From positions 9,894 to 73,893 of the forward strand of contig JAGKXA010000002.1 of NCBI GenBank assembly GCA_021151615.1: a stretch of 64,000 nucleotides of DNA, read 5' to 3'. The notes beneath the pieces are model-generated. The model saw nothing but the letters and a program-made list of their open reading frames with translations. It searched no databases and was not told the origin of the DNA. This DNA is from Cellvibrionaceae bacterium. GTDB lineage: Bacteria > Pseudomonadota > Gammaproteobacteria > Pseudomonadales > Cellvibrionaceae. Positions 61,540-64,000 of this stretch are shown here, piece by piece (positions within the stretch are counted from its first letter, which is position 1; each line of letters begins with the position of its first letter). Position numbers and translations under genes: made by a program.

Positions 61540-62874
61540 TCATGCTGTTAGCTCATCGACGGCTAACACACAGCAATTTCTTCCCTGCTCTTTGGCGCGG
61601 TAAAGTGCGTTATCGGCACGTTTGAAGCTACTGGCAAAATCCTCATCTGGCAATTTATCGCTAACGCCAAAGCTGGCGGTTACGGCAAGTGGGTTGTCCG
61701 GTTCAAATTCGGTATCGTAAATAATCAGGCGAATTTTTTCGGCCAGGGCAATGGCAAATTCCTTGCGTGTGCTCGGCAGAATAACCACGAATTCCTCGCC
61801 ACCCCAGCGTCCGAGAAAATCCTGCGGGCGAATGGCTTTATTGATAATCGCGGAAATTTGTTGCAAAACCCGGTCGCCCGCATCGTGGCCGCGGCGGTCA
61901 TTAATACGTTTGAAGTGGTCTATATCGATAATCATCAATGCAAAATCCGGTGCGTTTTTGTGTTCGTCCTTTTCTTTATTGAAGATCATCAACGTGGCAA
62001 CAATCTGGTCGATGCCAAAACGGTTGTAGGCTTGGGTCAGGGGATCGACCGTGGAGAGGCGCCGGAATTTGTCGGTCTCCAATTGCAGTTGTTGGTTATT
62101 GCTGCTCAATTCATTAATGATTTGCACATCGTGTTTGGTTTGCTGATGCAATTGGATCAGGCGGAGGATGGCGTAGGAAAAAATTCCGAGCATCCAGCAG
62201 GCGAGGATAGACAAATACCAGTGCTCGGCGCTGATCCACTCGCCGACAAACTCGATTTTTTCGACTTGCACATCGTGTGGGCCGGGTTGCATCCCTTCGA
62301 CAAAATCAATGCCCATAGACACACTGCGGGTAAATTCGGGGCGCGATAAACTGCGCGGAATATCGTATTGGCCGAGCCACCAGTCGGCGACAAAAAACTC
62401 ATCCATATTGAGTTGGATTTCCTTGTTTAAATCCCGCGTATGCAGAGTCAGGGCCTGGAATTTGGTGCTGTTTGCATCCTCCGGTTTGGAATAGGCCGGA
62501 TTGGTGTTGCGGATGTACAAGCGCAGTTTGTTGGCGCTGCCGGTGTAGTTGAGTTTGAGGTTGATGTGGTTAAAGCCGGATAAATCCGCTGGGCTTTGCT
62601 GCTCAGGCGTGCCAAATAAAAAATTAAAACTGCATGCGAAATACTCGCTTTTGTCATCCTCCGGATACACGCAGCGCCACCGGTTTTGCTGTTGGTCTAC
62701 CCAAAAGGCCGCCGGGGTTCCGTCAATTTGGTTGGAGGCGTAGAAGTAGGAAATAAAATCGGGATTGGGCCAAGCCAGCAGGCGTTTTTTAGGGAAGTAC
62801 TCCAGGGCAATCACCGCCAGCAGGGTCGCCAAAATGGCCAACAGCAGTACGGAGTTGAAGCTCTTGTCATTCAT
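61540..62874 (-). CDS. Membrane diguanylate cyclase with periplasmic galactose-binding-like domain
   Basis: A 444-residue sensor. A membrane helix at about residues 8-25, a periplasmic domain of about 195 residues, a second helix (about 221-243), a coiled coil and a GGDEF domain with IDIDHFKRINDRRGHDAGD and RWGGEEFVVILP. The cyclase is expected to be active. The periplasmic domain (FNHINLKLNYTGSANKLRLY, SMGIDFVEGMQPGPHDVQVE) resembles CBM11/CIA30-type jelly rolls, suggesting a sugar or polysaccharide ligand. It converges with fadE and lies next to a glycosyltransferase. Confidence 0.88.
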   Translation of the reverse strand: MNDKSFNSVLLLAILATLLAVIALEYFPKKRLLAWPNPDFISYFYASNQIDGTPAAFWVDQQQNRWRCVYPEDDKSEYFACSFNFLFGTPEQQSPADLSGFNHINLKLNYTGSANKLRLYIRNTNPAYSKPEDANSTKFQALTLHTRDLNKEIQLNMDEFFVADWWLGQYDIPRSLSRPEFTRSVSMGIDFVEGMQPGPHDVQVEKIEFVGEWISAEHWYLSILACWMLGIFSYAILRLIQLHQQTKHDVQIINELSSNNQQLQLETDKFRRLSTVDPLTQAYNRFGIDQIVATLMIFNKEKDEHKNAPDFALMIIDIDHFKRINDRRGHDAGDRVLQQISAIINKAIRPQDFLGRWGGEEFVVILPSTRKEFAIALAEKIRLIIYDTEFEPDNPLAVTASFGVSDKLPDEDFASSFKRADNALYRAKEQGRNCCVLAVDELTA

Positions 62875-62952
62875 GGCGGGGCGTCATGCTCACGGGCGAA
62901 AAGTGTTGTAAGTATTGGCCAGTTTGCAGAAATTGCCATATTTATCCGTTAG

Positions 62953-63840
62953 TTAATTGCGCTTTATTATGTTACGCAAAGTGCTTGCGGCGGCTATCAA
63001 CCCAAATCTTCCCCAGATAGCGGCAATCACCAGCCACAGTAGCGGTAGCGGGTAATCCTGGCGGAAAAATTTGCGGTAAAAGCGGCTCATACCCTTGTGT
63101 TTGTGCCACTCCACAAACAGCGGACGGCTTTTGCTGCAGGTGCCCTGGGCGTGGTTGAAAGGGGCATTGGGCACGAACAGAATGTCCCAGCCGGCACGCC
63201 TGCAGCGCATGCACCAGTCCAGGTCTTCGCAATGAAGAAAATAGCCTTCATCCCATAAGCCGACTTGGGTCAGCGCCTCCGGTTTTACCAACATACAGGC
63301 ACCGGAAATGGCTTCGACGGCAATTGGTGCTGCGGGCAGCGGCTGTTGATGCAGGTTGAAATCCACCAGCAGATCCGGCCAGCGCTTGGCCAAACCTTGC
63401 AAGCCAAAACTGCGTACCAGGGTGCGGCCGGGGGTTGGCGTCAGGCGGCGGCCGCCAGCTTGTTCAGTGCCGTCAGGGTTTAATAGCAGGCCGCCGGCCA
63501 TCCCCGCCTTGGGGTTTTGCAGCAAGGTTTGGTAAAGCCGGGTTACGCTGTCCGATCCGCAAATACAATCCGGATTCAGGAAAAATAAAAACGGCTGGCT
63601 GGCGGCAGTTGCACCTATGTTGCAGGCTTTGGCAAAACCCAGGTTGGCACTGTTGCGGATAATCTTCACCCGCGCATCCTGTGCGAACCTTGCCTCTACC
63701 AGCGCGAGGCTTTGATCGTGCGAGTCGTTATCCACCAGGATCACTTCGCTGGTTTGGTCGATAACGGCAGCAATAGCCTCCATCAACACCGGGCCGGCGT
63801 TGTAGTTGACGATAATGGTGGAGATGGGGATGAGGGTCAC
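62953..63840 (-). CDS. Family 2 glycosyltransferase
   Basis: A 295-residue GT-A enzyme. It has STIIVNYNAGPVLMEAI at the start, VILVDNDSHDQSLALVE, NLGFAKACNIGA, FFLNPDCICG (DxD-like site) and GYFLHCEDLDWCMRCRRAGW. It is similar to WbbL-type rhamnosyltransferases of cell-surface polysaccharide synthesis. A C-terminal hydrophobic helix (LLWLVIAAIWGRFGLIAAAS) may associate with the membrane. The start is a GTG at 63840 with AGGA upstream. The remaining 160 bases to the window end hold no recognised gene. Confidence 0.9.
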   Translation of the reverse strand: MTLIPISTIIVNYNAGPVLMEAIAAVIDQTSEVILVDNDSHDQSLALVEARFAQDARVKIIRNSANLGFAKACNIGATAASQPFLFFLNPDCICGSDSVTRLYQTLLQNPKAGMAGGLLLNPDGTEQAGGRRLTPTPGRTLVRSFGLQGLAKRWPDLLVDFNLHQQPLPAAPIAVEAISGACMLVKPEALTQVGLWDEGYFLHCEDLDWCMRCRRAGWDILFVPNAPFNHAQGTCSKSRPLFVEWHKHKGMSRFYRKFFRQDYPLPLLWLVIAAIWGRFGLIAAASTLRNIIKRN

Positions 63841-64000
63841 AAGAATTCCTGCCTGAAAATCAGGCCGCGAGCATAGCGGATGCGTGCGCAGGCTGCATCA
63901 ATCAGGCGCATTCCATGGGCAAGTTCATCAATTTACAGTAGTATGCCAAGCCATTTGCGCGCCCTTGTGCGCCAGAGCGATTTTCCAGCGGAGATGATTC

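Overview
The window reads as chromosomal DNA of a Gammaproteobacterium of the Cellvibrio type. Supporting signs are polyserine linkers joining CBM6 modules, a family 9 glycoside hydrolase beside large TonB-dependent receptors of the Xanthomonas/Caulobacter type, flavin-dependent 'tryptophan halogenase' genes next to those receptors, and Pseudomonas-like order of housekeeping genes (mutM/coaD, rsmD/ftsYEX/rpoH, polA/engB/cytochrome c4/dsbA/diguanylate cyclase). No rRNA, tRNA, CRISPR array, phage or insertion sequence was recognised. The species assignment is inference.

Layout. 1-12.3 kb: housekeeping genes (mutM, coaD, rsmD, ftsY-ftsE-ftsX, rpoH, trmB, an OmpA/OprF-like porin) with two accessory proteins. 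One is a PEP-CTERM-type secreted protein behind a perfect CRP operator. The other joins a tandem MshEN-like (c-di-GMP-binding type) motif pair to a membrane segment and two CBM6 modules. 12.4-21.7 kb: oxyR, recG, an HDOD protein, a hydratase/thioesterase/ZIP transporter operon, a Tat-exported PhoX-like protein and an LpxH-like phosphoesterase. 22.2-25.3 kb: the zinc uptake locus zur-znuC-znuB diverging from znuA around a Zur box. 26.5-33.2 kb: polA, a periplasmic binding protein, two apparently tandem small RNA genes each with a sigmaE-like promoter and an intrinsic terminator, engB, cytochrome c4 and dsbA.

33.3-39.5 kb is rich in cyclic-di-GMP genes: a cytoplasmic diguanylate cyclase, then a cupredoxin, a membrane GGDEF-EAL protein, a DUF3034 outer-membrane protein and a lipoprotein truncated hemoglobin, the last three tightly packed. 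39.7-55.4 kb is a carbohydrate/halogenase island: a GH9 enzyme, TonB receptor 1 (behind two GACAACGTTGTC operators), four flavin-dependent halogenase paralogues and TonB receptor 2 (behind TGTAAACGTTTACA-type operators). 55.9-58.8 kb holds two CobW-family metallochaperone GTPases, the first behind a Zur box, separated by a small secreted-protein gene that looks frameshifted. 59-64 kb: fadE, a membrane diguanylate cyclase with a periplasmic galactose-binding-like domain, and a family 2 glycosyltransferase.

How the parts fit. Zinc homeostasis (Zur, ZnuABC, ZIP, CobW GTPases) and c-di-GMP signalling (two diguanylate cyclases, a GGDEF-EAL protein and a putative MshEN receptor) recur across the window. 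The most unusual observations are the MshEN-CBM6 fusion, the two sigmaE-type sRNA units between polA and engB, and the halogenase/TonB island with two distinct LacI-type operator classes.
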